A stretch of 14,265 nucleotides of DNA from Mageeibacillus sp. UBA1193 (GCA_002310155.1 DBYF01000017.1:1-14265), one strand, 5' to 3'; counted from the first letter of the stretch, positions 6,816 through 14,194 are shown. Numbers and translations: made by a program. Notes: generated by a model from the sequence alone, not told the origin.

Positions 6816-8372
6816 TCAGAGTTCGGTAATGATGATCGTTACGTGACCATTGACGAGTCCGTTCAGACCGGAATACGTCGGAGTAGAACCATCACCTGTA
6901 ACAACGAATGTGCCGGAATATGTGGCTGCGGAATTAGTAATTATGGTTCCGCCCGCACCATCGTCTGCGGATGTAGCCGGCTGCCATGTACCCGAAACTG
7001 TCTTACCCGCGCAGGATGCGCTTGCCGTAAACGGAGCTGTAGTATCGCTGTTCTCACCTGTGATCGTGATCGTTACGGAATACTGCTTTCCTGTCTCGAG
7101 TGTCATGCTCGGAGCAGCATCTTCTGCTGTCCAGGATTGCTTCTCGACCGGAGTAACTGTAATGGTAAGTCCAAACTCATCGACTGTGCAGAGCTTCTTC
7201 CAGTTCGCATCGATATCTTCAGCATCCTTCGACTTGTACTGGATCTGATCTTCTGTTACCTCAGGAGTTCCTGCATCCGGGTCCGCTGCCTGGATAACAA
7301 CGCCTCTCTTCAGTCTGATATCAATATCCGCTGCAAGCTGACCCTTGAGTTCGGAAACCGGGATCAGTATCTGCCATTCTGTATTGGATCCTGTCTTATA
7401 GCGCCACAGGATATTCGAAGGTGTTCTTGTGATCTCGATCTCGTTCGCGTCAGCGCCCGGATCACCCTTTTCACCCTTAATTTCAGTCAGGGCACAGATC
7501 TCGCGGAAGCTGTTATCATCCTCGCCGACATATCTCCACTTGATATAATCTCCGACTTTCTGGATCTCGATCTCCCTACCGGAAGCACCTGTCAGGCTAC
7601 TGATAGAGATGAGCGGTGTCCAGTCGTCATCACCTTCATATTTCCAGACGATATCCGAATCGGTCTTGTCCACGATGACCTTCTTACCGGGTTCACCCTG
7701 AGGACCCTGCGGACCTTCCTTACCTTCCTTACCCTCTTCACCTTTAAGAGCGGCGACCGCCATGATCGGACGCCAGGAAGCGTCAGAGTCGCCCTTATAT
7801 CTCCAGGAGATCGTACCATTTACTGTATCAAACTCAACGGAACGTCCATCCTGACCATTCTGTCCATCCATACCGGAGAGCGCACTGATCGCGATGAGTG
7901 TCTTCCAATCCTGATCCTTGCCTTTCGTGTATCTCCACTGCAGATATCCGCCGAAGGAACGAAGCTCGACATCACGGCCATCCGCGCCCGGATCACCTTT
8001 CGGGCCCTGTGCACCGACCGCACCTGCTTTACCTTCCGCACCTGCTTTACCTTCTGCACCGACCAGTGCGTCCTTCTTCATGAAGTTGACCCACTCGCCA
8101 TCCGCGTTCAGATACTGGACGAAACCGTCCTGCTCACGCCACTGGATCTCGACGTCAGCGGTGTTGACCGCATCAACCTGAACGAATTCCTGCCAGGCAT
8201 TATCGTCTTCACCTTCATAGCGATATTCAACGATATCACCATTCTGACGGAACTCCATCTTTTTTTGTGAATTATCCTGTTTATTCCTGGAAAAGAATAC
8301 GTAGATACCTGCAGCGCCGACGACGCCAAGGCAAACAATACAAGCAATAATGATTTTTACCGAGTCTCTCAT
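6816..8372 (-). CDS. Membrane-anchored protein of alternating W-rich beta repeats and collagen-like linkers
   Basis: A 518-residue acidic protein whose function I do not recognise. One hydrophobic helix lies at 7-27, probably a signal anchor. From 39 on, seven units of about 33-35 residues repeat a pattern of the type VEhxxxGxhxWRYxGDxxxxWxxLIxIxxLxG: 39-71, 72-105 (degenerate), 133-167, 177-211, 230-262, 266-300 and 310-344. An eighth, longer degenerate copy spans 345-400. Gly-X-Y stretches join them at 105-132, 167-176, 211-229 and 300-308. Residues about 401-518 form a Thr/Ser/Gly-rich, beta-predicted C-terminal domain with no LPXTG sorting signal. Similar W-repeat/Gly-X-Y mixtures are familiar from clostridial surface proteins and phage tail fibres, but no phage genes are here. 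The start follows AGGGAG at 9 nt. Confidence 0.85.
   Translation of the reverse strand: MRDSVKIIIACIVCLGVVGAAGIYVFFSRNKQDNSQKKMEFRQNGDIVEYRYEGEDDNAWQEFVQVDAVNTADVEIQWREQDGFVQYLNADGEWVNFMKKDALVGAEGKAGAEGKAGAVGAQGPKGDPGADGRDVELRSFGGYLQWRYTKGKDQDWKTLIAISALSGMDGQNGQDGRSVEFDTVNGTISWRYKGDSDASWRPIMAVAALKGEEGKEGKEGPQGPQGEPGKKVIVDKTDSDIVWKYEGDDDWTPLISISSLTGASGREIEIQKVGDYIKWRYVGEDDNSFREICALTEIKGEKGDPGADANEIEITRTPSNILWRYKTGSNTEWQILIPVSELKGQLAADIDIRLKRGVVIQAADPDAGTPEVTEDQIQYKSKDAEDIDANWKKLCTVDEFGLTITVTPVEKQSWTAEDAAPSMTLETGKQYSVTITITGENSDTTAPFTASASCAGKTVSGTWQPATSADDGAGGTIITNSAATYSGTFVVTGDGSTPTYSGLNGLVNGHVTIIITEL
8020..8055 (-). repeat. 18-bp tandem duplication in the collagen-like segment
   Basis: Two adjacent 18-base units, 8020-8037 and 8038-8055, differ only in the last base. 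They encode two copies of a Gly-Lys-Ala-Gly-Ala-Glu type hexapeptide in the first Gly-X-Y block. The near identity at DNA level suggests recent duplication by slippage. Confidence 0.85.
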
Positions 8373-8393
8373 AGTCCGACACTCCCTAATTTC

Positions 8394-8403
8394 ACTAATT
8401 AGT
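8394..8403. promoter_or_regulatory. 10-bp palindrome at the predicted transcription start
   Basis: ACTAATTAGT is a perfect palindrome lying between the -10 box and the ribosome binding site of the repeat-protein gene, over its predicted +1 near 8397. It may be an operator. Its AT content means chance cannot be excluded. Confidence 0.3.
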
Positions 8404-8432
8404 ATTGTATAATAACGATTTCTATGTGAAAA
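8404..8432 (-). promoter_or_regulatory. Promoter of the repeat protein / dCMP deaminase unit
   Basis: Minus-strand TTTTCA (8432-8427, four of six) and TACAAT (8409-8404, five of six) are spaced by 17 nt. The predicted start near 8397 gives a short leader of about 25 nt with AGGGAG before the ATG. It lies directly downstream of the rlmH terminator. Confidence 0.65.
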
Positions 8433-8442
8433 GCACTTTTGT

Positions 8443-8486
8443 AAAAAAATCCTTGGAAATTCACGAATTCTGCGATTCTTTCCAGG
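8443..8486 (-). terminator. Intrinsic terminator of the wal operon
   Basis: Directly after the rlmH stop, arms 8479-8486 and 8451-8459 form an eight-pair stem with one bulged base and a 19-base loop that can itself partly pair. On the minus strand seven T (8449-8443) follow. This ends the walR-walK-murA-walJ-rlmH transcript. Confidence 0.75.
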
Positions 8487-8951
8487 TCACTTGTGGTATT
8501 TCTCCCCGTAGTGGATCTTAAATGCACGATATACCTGCTCGAGGATGATCAGTCTGGTCATCTGGTGGGTAAAAGTCATAGGGGAAAGACACAGTCTCTC
8601 GCTGGCACGTTTGACGATTTCGGGAGACAGCCCGTTCGATCCGCCGATGACGAGGACAAGCTCCGCTCCGCCCTTCTCATAGCCTGCGATCACGTGCTTT
8701 GACCACTCTTCCGAGGTCAGTTCTTTTCCATGAAGATCTAAGACGATCACATACGATCCGTCCTTAATGCGCGAAAGGATCTTCTTGCCTTCCTGATCCA
8801 GAGCCTGCTCTGCAGGGATCGAATCCGGCGCGTCAGGTACTTCGATGATCTCTACCGTCGTGTATTTGGACAGACGCTTGATGTACTCACTGATCCCGTC
8901 ATTGAGCCACTTTTCCTTGATCTTTCCGGCACAGACGATCTGAAGTTTCAT
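8487..8951 (-). CDS. rlmH: 23S rRNA (pseudouridine1915-N3)-methyltransferase
   Basis: RlmH is a SPOUT-class methyltransferase that methylates N3 of pseudouridine 1915 in helix 69 of 23S rRNA on the assembled ribosome, using S-adenosylmethionine. The 154-residue length is typical. Motifs are the N-terminal GKIKEKW (9-15), the cofactor loop IGGSNGL (102-108, usually GGPxG), and the trefoil-knot region MTFTHQMTRLIILEQVYRAF (125-144), ending in YHK as expected. It overlaps walJ by four bases and has GGGAG 7 nt before the ATG. The walJ-rlmH neighbourhood is the same as in Bacillus and Staphylococcus. Confidence 0.97.
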   Translation of the reverse strand: MKLQIVCAGKIKEKWLNDGISEYIKRLSKYTTVEIIEVPDAPDSIPAEQALDQEGKKILSRIKDGSYVIVLDLHGKELTSEEWSKHVIAGYEKGGAELVLVIGGSNGLSPEIVKRASERLCLSPMTFTHQMTRLIILEQVYRAFKIHYGEKYHK

Positions 8952-9778
8952 AGAATATCTCCCAGCCTAAGCGGTTCCGTGGGAACATAACGGTTCGCGA
9001 TGCGAAGTGTAAAGTCTCTGTCCCGGACGAGGTCTTCTGCCTCAAGGGCACGGATCACGGTTCTTTCCGCGACCTGCGGAAGGTTGTTTTCCTTACTTAA
9101 ATGTCCGAGGATGAAGTGTTTCGTTCCGGCCTTACAGAGCGCTGCGACCGTACTCGCGCAGTCATCGTTACACAGATGTCCGTTATTGCCGTCGATCCTC
9201 TTTTTCAGATAATACGGGTATTCTCCGTTCCAGAGCATATCCTTGTCATAGTTCGCTTCCAGAAGGATACCGTCACAGCCCTTCAGATGATCGAAGATCA
9301 GGGGCGTCATATAGCCGATATCCGTCGCGATGGCCGCCCGGTTGGAAACCGTCGAGAACATGTATCCGCAGGATCCTGTCGTATCGTGCGGTGTGGAGAA
9401 AGCAAGGATATTAAAGTCACCGACGGTGAAATCCTCCTCCGGAAATATCTCGTTATCGAGACTCGGAAGATGGGGTTTCTTCTCCGCGCGATGGATACCT
9501 GACCAGGTATCTCTCGTCGCATAGATCGGAATCGAGAATTTTCTCGTAAATACGTCCAGTCCGGAGATATGGTCCGAGTGATCGTGCGTGATGAGGATCG
9601 CCGAGAGGTCAAACGGATTGACCTTCACCATATTCAGGGCTTCAACGATTTTTTTGCAGTTCATACCGGCATCTACCAGGATACGTGTATCCTCAGTAGA
9701 CACTAAAATAGCATTTCCGCTTGATCCGGAAAAGAGCGGTGTGATCGTGATCGGAAGAGATGTTTTTCCGTCGCTCAT
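8948..9778 (-). CDS. walJ: WalJ/YycJ metallo-beta-lactamase-fold hydrolase
   Basis: A 276-residue metallo-beta-lactamase-fold protein. The metal motif THDHSDH (64-70) is complete, and other YycJ hallmarks are present: FSGSSGN at 16-22, the GNNGHLCNDD segment and LGHLSKENN in the C-terminal half. YycJ/WalJ proteins are linked to the WalRK pathway and to double-strand exonuclease activity in DNA repair in Firmicutes; the exact role varies with species. The gene starts 3 nt after the murA stop, with only a weak GACGAG-like site, so translation probably relies on coupling. Its end overlaps rlmH by four bases. Confidence 0.95.
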   Translation of the reverse strand: MSDGKTSLPITITPLFSGSSGNAILVSTEDTRILVDAGMNCKKIVEALNMVKVNPFDLSAILITHDHSDHISGLDVFTRKFSIPIYATRDTWSGIHRAEKKPHLPSLDNEIFPEEDFTVGDFNILAFSTPHDTTGSCGYMFSTVSNRAAIATDIGYMTPLIFDHLKGCDGILLEANYDKDMLWNGEYPYYLKKRIDGNNGHLCNDDCASTVAALCKAGTKHFILGHLSKENNLPQVAERTVIRALEAEDLVRDRDFTLRIANRYVPTEPLRLGDIL

Positions 9779-9781
9779 GGT

Positions 9782-11092
9782 TTACTCGTCATCTACAGGA
9801 AGGATGTGCTCTTCCTCTTCTTCGATATGCTCGATCTCGGCACCGATACCTCTCAGCTTGTCTACGATCTTCTCATAGCCACGCTCGATACGGTTCGCAA
9901 AAGCGATCGTTGTTGTTCCTTCCGCCGCAAGACCCGCAAGTACCATCGCTGCGCCAGCGCGGAGGTCGAGTGCAGAAACTCTTGCGCCGCAGAACTGGAC
10001 AGGTCCGTGAACCAGCGCGATACGCTCCATGACGGAGATCGAAGCACCCATGGACTGAAGCTCCGGTACATACTGGAAACGGTTGTCCCAGACATTCTCA
10101 TGCATCTGGCTCATGCCGTGCGCGTGACACAGGAGGACAGTCGCCTGTGGCTGAAGGTCCGTCGGGAATCCCGGATACGGACGTGTCTTGAAGTTTGTCG
10201 GTTCAAGTTCTGTATCGTCATCGATCGATACACGGATCCAGTCATCACCCTGGTCGATATTGAAGCCCATTTCCAGCATCTTTACTGTCAGCGGCTCCAT
10301 ATGCTTCGGGATCAGGTTGTGGATCGTGACATCGCCTCTTGTAACAGCAGCGGCGATCATGTATGTACCGGCTTCGATCTGGTCCGGAATAACGGAGTAG
10401 GAATATCCGCCCGGAAGTACCGGAACACCCTGGATACGGATCGTATCCGTACCAGCGCCCTTGATATTCGCGCCCATGGAGTTCAGGAAGTTCGCTACAT
10501 CTACGATGTGCGGTTCTTTTGCCGCGTTCTCAATGATCGTCAGGCCCTTTGCCTTTGTCGCCGCCAGCATGAGGTTGATCGTTGCACCTACGCTGACCAC
10601 ATCGAGGAAGATATGCGCACCCTTCAGTTCATCTGCCACGATGCGGATGATACCGTCACGGATATCTGTCGCTCTTGTACCCTGAGCGCCCATCTTGCGG
10701 AATCCCTTAAGATGCAGGTCGATCGGACGGGTACCGAAATTACATCCACCCGGCATGAACATCGTCGCTTTTCTGAAACGTGTCAGAAGTGCGCCCAGCA
10801 GATAGTAGGAAGCACGGATATTCTTGACCTTCGGGTGAGTCGCTTCAAATGTGTTGATATTGGTCGGGTCGATCTCATAGACGCCGTCACCGCATGGTGT
10901 GATCTGAGCGCCGATCGTCTCACAGATCTCCAGCATTGCCTGAACATCGACAATATCCGGAACATTTTCGATCTTACAGGGACCATCCAGCATCATTGCC
11001 GCGGCCAGTATTCCCAGAACAGCATTCTTACTGCCGCTGATATTTACATCGCCCTGCAGTTTCTTTCCCCCAACGATCCGATAACTAGTCAT
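9782..11092 (-). CDS. murA: UDP-N-acetylglucosamine 1-carboxyvinyltransferase
   Basis: MurA transfers enolpyruvate from PEP to UDP-GlcNAc, the first committed step of peptidoglycan synthesis in the cytosol. The 436-residue protein has Lys22 in SGSKNAVL, the active-site loop PGGCNFGTRPIDLH with Cys117 (fosfomycin target residue in the family) and Asp312 in PGFPTDLQPQ. With the catalytic Cys retained it should be fosfomycin-sensitive, an inference from the family. Firmicutes often carry two paralogues (MurA and MurZ); I cannot tell which this is. The C-terminus has an unusual acidic stretch, EHIEEEEEH, before the end. It lies 17 nt after the kinase gene with GAGGGG 11 nt before its ATG. Placement inside the wal operon links precursor supply to wall-stress signalling. 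Confidence 0.97.
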   Translation of the reverse strand: MTSYRIVGGKKLQGDVNISGSKNAVLGILAAAMMLDGPCKIENVPDIVDVQAMLEICETIGAQITPCGDGVYEIDPTNINTFEATHPKVKNIRASYYLLGALLTRFRKATMFMPGGCNFGTRPIDLHLKGFRKMGAQGTRATDIRDGIIRIVADELKGAHIFLDVVSVGATINLMLAATKAKGLTIIENAAKEPHIVDVANFLNSMGANIKGAGTDTIRIQGVPVLPGGYSYSVIPDQIEAGTYMIAAAVTRGDVTIHNLIPKHMEPLTVKMLEMGFNIDQGDDWIRVSIDDDTELEPTNFKTRPYPGFPTDLQPQATVLLCHAHGMSQMHENVWDNRFQYVPELQSMGASISVMERIALVHGPVQFCGARVSALDLRAGAAMVLAGLAAEGTTTIAFANRIERGYEKIVDKLRGIGAEIEHIEEEEEHILPVDDE

Positions 11093-11109
11093 CTCTTATA
11101 CATCCCCTC

Positions 11110-13332
11110 TTAATCCTGTTTGTCTGGCACACCAGCGGAAGTATCCGCTGTCTTTCCCGGTACCGGGTCCGTCATCTGACGGAGCAGGCTCCTGGTTGCA
11201 GGAGGTGCCGAAGTATATGCAGAAGGCGCCGGTTCGGGCTTTGCGGCCGCGGCGGTCTTTTTCGCTTCATCCGCCGCGCTTGCCTTCTTCGCTGTGCTCT
11301 TTTTCGCCTGACGGCGTTTCTCCGCATTAGAAGATCCGATCTGTTCCTTACTCAGGATCGGTTTCTTCAGTGCCGGCGGATCCGGCATAAGTACAGGGGC
11401 ACCTCTTCTATTTAGCGGGACCCACTCCGCGGGTTCTTCCGCCACCGGTGCCGGGCTTGCCTCAGGAGCAGCCTGTGCCACCGGAACTTCCGACGGGGCT
11501 TCCTGCTGCGGTTCCGGCTCCTGCTCACGAAGATCTACGACCTCCGCGGCCTGATCATCAGGCACCTTCTGAACCCGTTTCACAAAAGGATTCAGGATCT
11601 TTGCTTTCGGTGCTTCTTCCTGGACCGGCGCCACCTCCGGTACTTCCTGTACAGGTGCTACATCGGGCACCTTTGGAAGCGGGCGGATCATCGGCTCGAC
11701 AGGAGCCACAGTTTCCTGCTGTACTTCCGGTTCCTGCGGGACGACTTCTTCCTGGATCTCCTCCTCAGGCTGAGGTGCCGGAGCTTCAGGCTCTTCCTCC
11801 ACTTCCGGCATTTCTTCTGCCGAAGATCTGGAGTATCCCACTGGACTATCATCTATCATATCACATTCGTCTATAAATATCAGATGGGATATCAGAAGCT
11901 CCTCATCTTCCTTATTGATGGTCTTCAGATCGAATCCGAGATCATAGTCATCGTTATTGATCTTCTCCATATACTGCTTTGCCTTACGGTAAAGCACTTC
12001 TTCTCGGTCAGCGTCGTCCCGGATGCTCTCGAGCGTCTCACGGAAAGTCGCTGCCGCCGTAGGTACAGTGATATAGAAATCCGAACCGACCTCGGATCTC
12101 TGGCTGTCATCGTCTTCCGGACAGCGAGTAACCAGGCTGACTTCGCCCTCCTGGACTTCCGCCATCATCTTAACGATCGCAAGACCCAGACCGCTTCCGC
12201 CCGCGGATCTCGCACCTGTCTCATCCACACGGAAAAATGCCTGGAATACCTTCTCCGCAGCAGGCTTCGGGATTCCTTTTCCCTGGTCCTGGACCTTGAT
12301 GGTGACCGTGTTCTCATGGGCCTGGATAAATACCCAGATATTGGTGTGTTCTTCGGAATACTTCAGCGCGTTGTTGACGAGGTTTCCGACCATCTGCTCC
12401 ATCATGCTCTTGCTTCCGAAAACCGGGGGCATCGCACGTGTCAGGCTCTCATAGTAGAGACGGATGTTCTTCTTCTCCGCATCTTCAAAGTATTTACGGC
12501 ATACGCCTTCTACGGTCTTATCGATCCGATAGACCGTCATATCGATCTTTTCTTTATTATTCTCGATCTGAGAAAGATATGTCAGATTCGCGATGATCTC
12601 TGCGATTCTGTGACCTTCTTCGTTGATCTTCATGACATCGCTGAAAATCTGGTCCGGGCTCTTCTCACGAAGTCCCCAGTCGATCAGGGATTCCGAGTAT
12701 CCGGTGATTGAGGCCAGAGGAGTCTTGAGCTCATGGGAAACAGTGGATACGAAGAGTCTTCTCTGCTGTTCCTGTCTTGCTGCCTTGGTCACGTCCTCGA
12801 GAACGACGACCCAGCCGCGAAGCGATGACTGCGGGAAAAACGGCTTGCTGAAGTGGAACTGGATGATCCTGTTCCGGATCTCGACTCTCGTCGTCACTGA
12901 CTCGAGCTTCTCGCTTTCCGGGATCTCCTCATCTGTCTCCTGCGGTTTCTGGTCCGGAAGATCGGCCTCATAGAGCCTCAGCTGCATGAGGACATCCTTA
13001 TCGGTAACAAATTGTTCTACGAATTCAGTAAAAGACTGGGGAAGCTCATCGACACGCAGTTTCTTCAGGCATGTCTTATTGTTGAAAAGCAGCATTCCCT
13101 TCTCGGTAAATGCGACCACGCCCATCTGTACGATGTTCATGACCGAGTTGCTGACGCCGTTAGCGGCATTTAGAAACTTCAGGTTTCTCTTTTTCTTATA
13201 GAAAGACATCCAGAAAATGTTATAGACAGCCAGACCTGCGATCACGGCACCGAGCACAAGTCCTATAAAAAGCATGGGAACGGGTTCAAAAACCCGATCC
13301 CATATTGATAATCGTCTAATTACCTGTTCCAA
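11110..13332 (-). CDS. walK: WalK-like sensor histidine kinase with long disordered C-terminal tail
   Basis: The 740-residue kinase has one membrane helix (about 20-43) followed by KKKR, a cytosolic PAS-like region (about 55-185), the phosphoacceptor His200 in STVSHELKTPLASITGYSE, an N box around 314-327, G1 DQGKGIP (349-355), an F box FFRVD and G2 GGSGLGLAI (378-386). The catalytic core ends near 425. A helical, charged linker (426-500) leads to a Pro/Glu/Val/Ala-rich tail (505-635) with a 9-residue tandem repeat at 555-572, then an Ala/Lys-rich basic part (670-700). Typical WalK is about 600 residues with two helices and an external sensor; no HAMP or external domain is evident. It starts at TTG 13332, set by AGAGG 7 nt upstream; the ATG at 13339 is out of frame and stops after eight codons. 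The partner walR is 34 nt upstream. Confidence 0.88.
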   Translation of the reverse strand: MEQVIRRLSIWDRVFEPVPMLFIGLVLGAVIAGLAVYNIFWMSFYKKKRNLKFLNAANGVSNSVMNIVQMGVVAFTEKGMLLFNNKTCLKKLRVDELPQSFTEFVEQFVTDKDVLMQLRLYEADLPDQKPQETDEEIPESEKLESVTTRVEIRNRIIQFHFSKPFFPQSSLRGWVVVLEDVTKAARQEQQRRLFVSTVSHELKTPLASITGYSESLIDWGLREKSPDQIFSDVMKINEEGHRIAEIIANLTYLSQIENNKEKIDMTVYRIDKTVEGVCRKYFEDAEKKNIRLYYESLTRAMPPVFGSKSMMEQMVGNLVNNALKYSEEHTNIWVFIQAHENTVTIKVQDQGKGIPKPAAEKVFQAFFRVDETGARSAGGSGLGLAIVKMMAEVQEGEVSLVTRCPEDDDSQRSEVGSDFYITVPTAAATFRETLESIRDDADREEVLYRKAKQYMEKINNDDYDLGFDLKTINKEDEELLISHLIFIDECDMIDDSPVGYSRSSAEEMPEVEEEPEAPAPQPEEEIQEEVVPQEPEVQQETVAPVEPMIRPLPKVPDVAPVQEVPEVAPVQEEAPKAKILNPFVKRVQKVPDDQAAEVVDLREQEPEPQQEAPSEVPVAQAAPEASPAPVAEEPAEWVPLNRRGAPVLMPDPPALKKPILSKEQIGSSNAEKRRQAKKSTAKKASAADEAKKTAAAAKPEPAPSAYTSAPPATRSLLRQMTDPVPGKTADTSAGVPDKQD

Positions 13333-13344
13333 ATGTCATCCTCT

Positions 13345-13359
13345 GCGCGAAGGACGCGC
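13345..13359 (-). other. Short hairpin before the walK ribosome binding site
   Basis: GCGCG and CGCGC arms (13355-13359 and 13345-13349) enclose a five-base loop directly upstream of the AGAGG used by walK. It might tune the WalK to WalR ratio or RNA processing. Five GC pairs are stable, but the role is inference. Confidence 0.35.
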
Positions 13360-13366
13360 CTGACGC

Positions 13367-14065
13367 TTACTGCGCCTTCTCAAAGTAGTATCCGACACCG
13401 CGTTTGGTCAGGATGTATCTGTAATTATTCTGATCGGGTTCCAGTTTCTCACGTGTGCGGCGGACCGTTACGTCAACTGTACGGACATCTCCGAAATACT
13501 CATAACCCCAGACATGCTGAAGAAGTGCTTCACGGGAGAAGACCTGTCCGGCATTTTCCGCCAGGAAAAGCACCAGCTGGAATTCACGGAATGTAAGAGC
13601 TACATCCACGCCGCCTCTTCTGATCTGATAAGCGCTCTTATCGATCTCGAGTTCACCGATCTTGATGATATTCTCCTGTCCCTGGGTCTCTTTATCTGAA
13701 TAGGAGCCTCTACGGAGCTGCGCCTTGATTCTGGCAAGGACCTCCCGCGGGCTGAACGGCTTTGTGATGTAGTCATCGGCGCCCATCTCAAGACCAAGGA
13801 CCTTATCGATCTCCTCACCCTTTGCGGTGACCATGATGATTGGAGCCTTCGTCGTCGGACGGATCGTCCTGCAAACATCGAGGCCGGACTTGCCGGGCAT
13901 CATCCAGTCGAGGATGATCAGATCCGGATTCTGATGCTCAGTCATCTCGATAGCTGTATCACCATCGTTGGCGGTAATAACCTCATAGCCTTCTCTTTCG
14001 AGATTTTCCTTCAAGAGATCGACCAGCTGTTGCTCATCGTCTACGACCAAAATCTTTGCACACAT
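13367..14065 (-). CDS. walR: WalR/YycF response regulator, OmpR family
   Basis: A 232-residue transcription regulator. The receiver domain shows Asp9-Asp10, phosphoacceptor Asp53 in LILDWMMPG, Thr80 and Lys102 in ITKPFSP. The winged-helix domain (about 133-230) contains the very WalR-like WGYEYFGDVRTVDVTVRR (186-203) and KRGVGYYFEK. WalR controls wall hydrolase genes by binding TGTWAH-N5-TGTWAH. I start at ATG 14065 because GGAG lies 7 nt upstream and the receiver begins directly (MCAKILVVDDE); an in-frame start at 14113 would add 16 unrelated residues and has poorer support. It is the first gene of the operon, behind an extended -10 promoter and a candidate WalR box. Confidence 0.94.
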   Translation of the reverse strand: MCAKILVVDDEQQLVDLLKENLEREGYEVITANDGDTAIEMTEHQNPDLIILDWMMPGKSGLDVCRTIRPTTKAPIIMVTAKGEEIDKVLGLEMGADDYITKPFSPREVLARIKAQLRRGSYSDKETQGQENIIKIGELEIDKSAYQIRRGGVDVALTFREFQLVLFLAENAGQVFSREALLQHVWGYEYFGDVRTVDVTVRRTREKLEPDQNNYRYILTKRGVGYYFEKAQ

Positions 14066-14129
14066 AGCTTTTCTCCATTTCCTTTCAGGCACAATATATA
14101 GTGTATCAGACAACCCATATACACAACAG

Positions 14130-14181
14130 TTATTACAATTATACCATTCTTATTCGGATTTCAACCCCAATTATTACAATT
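14130..14181. repeat. 11-bp direct repeat flanking the walR promoter
   Basis: TTATTACAATT occurs at 14130-14140 and 14171-14181, start to start 41 bp apart, about four helical turns. Each copy contains a WalR half-site TGTAAT on the minus strand. One copy lies at +1, the other forms part of the upstream candidate WalR box. Confidence 0.6.
14138..14164 (-). promoter_or_regulatory. Promoter of the walR operon
   Basis: Minus-strand TATAAT (14143-14138) is preceded by TGG, an extended -10 motif. The nearest -35 is TTGAAA (14164-14159) with a short 15-nt spacer, which the extended -10 could compensate. The predicted start near 14131 gives a leader of about 65 nt. Confidence 0.7.
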
Positions 14182-14189
14182 TTGTTTCA
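14173..14189 (-). promoter_or_regulatory. Candidate WalR binding box
   Basis: On the minus strand TGAAAC-AAAAT-TGTAAT matches the WalR consensus TGTWAH-N5-TGTWAH at 11 of 12 positions; only the third base of the first half differs. It sits upstream of the -35, centred near -50, a position suited to activation. This suggests autoregulation of the wal operon. Confidence 0.5.
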
Positions 14190-14194
14190 ATTTT

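Noticed and set aside
8340..8372. Lipoprotein signal (IIAC) at the start of the repeat protein
   Set aside because: The lipobox pattern fits at residues 8-11, but the hydrophobic stretch continues for 16 residues after the Cys, which suits a membrane anchor rather than a cleaved lipoprotein. Flanking charges leave topology uncertain.
6816..8372. Phage tail fibre or prophage remnant
   Set aside because: Repeats of this type occur in tail fibres, but the N-terminal membrane helix, own promoter and lack of any phage structural, integrase or lysis gene nearby argue for a cellular surface protein.
11448..11876. Proline-rich 142-codon frame on the plus strand
   Set aside because: It is the complement of the Glu/Ala/Pro-rich kinase tail, where GAG and GCx codons read backwards as CTC and xGC; the odd composition is explained by the sense gene.
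14066..14113. Upstream in-frame start for walR
   Set aside because: The extra 16 residues precede the receiver domain's normal first strand, and the internal ATG at 14065 has GGAG at a good distance.
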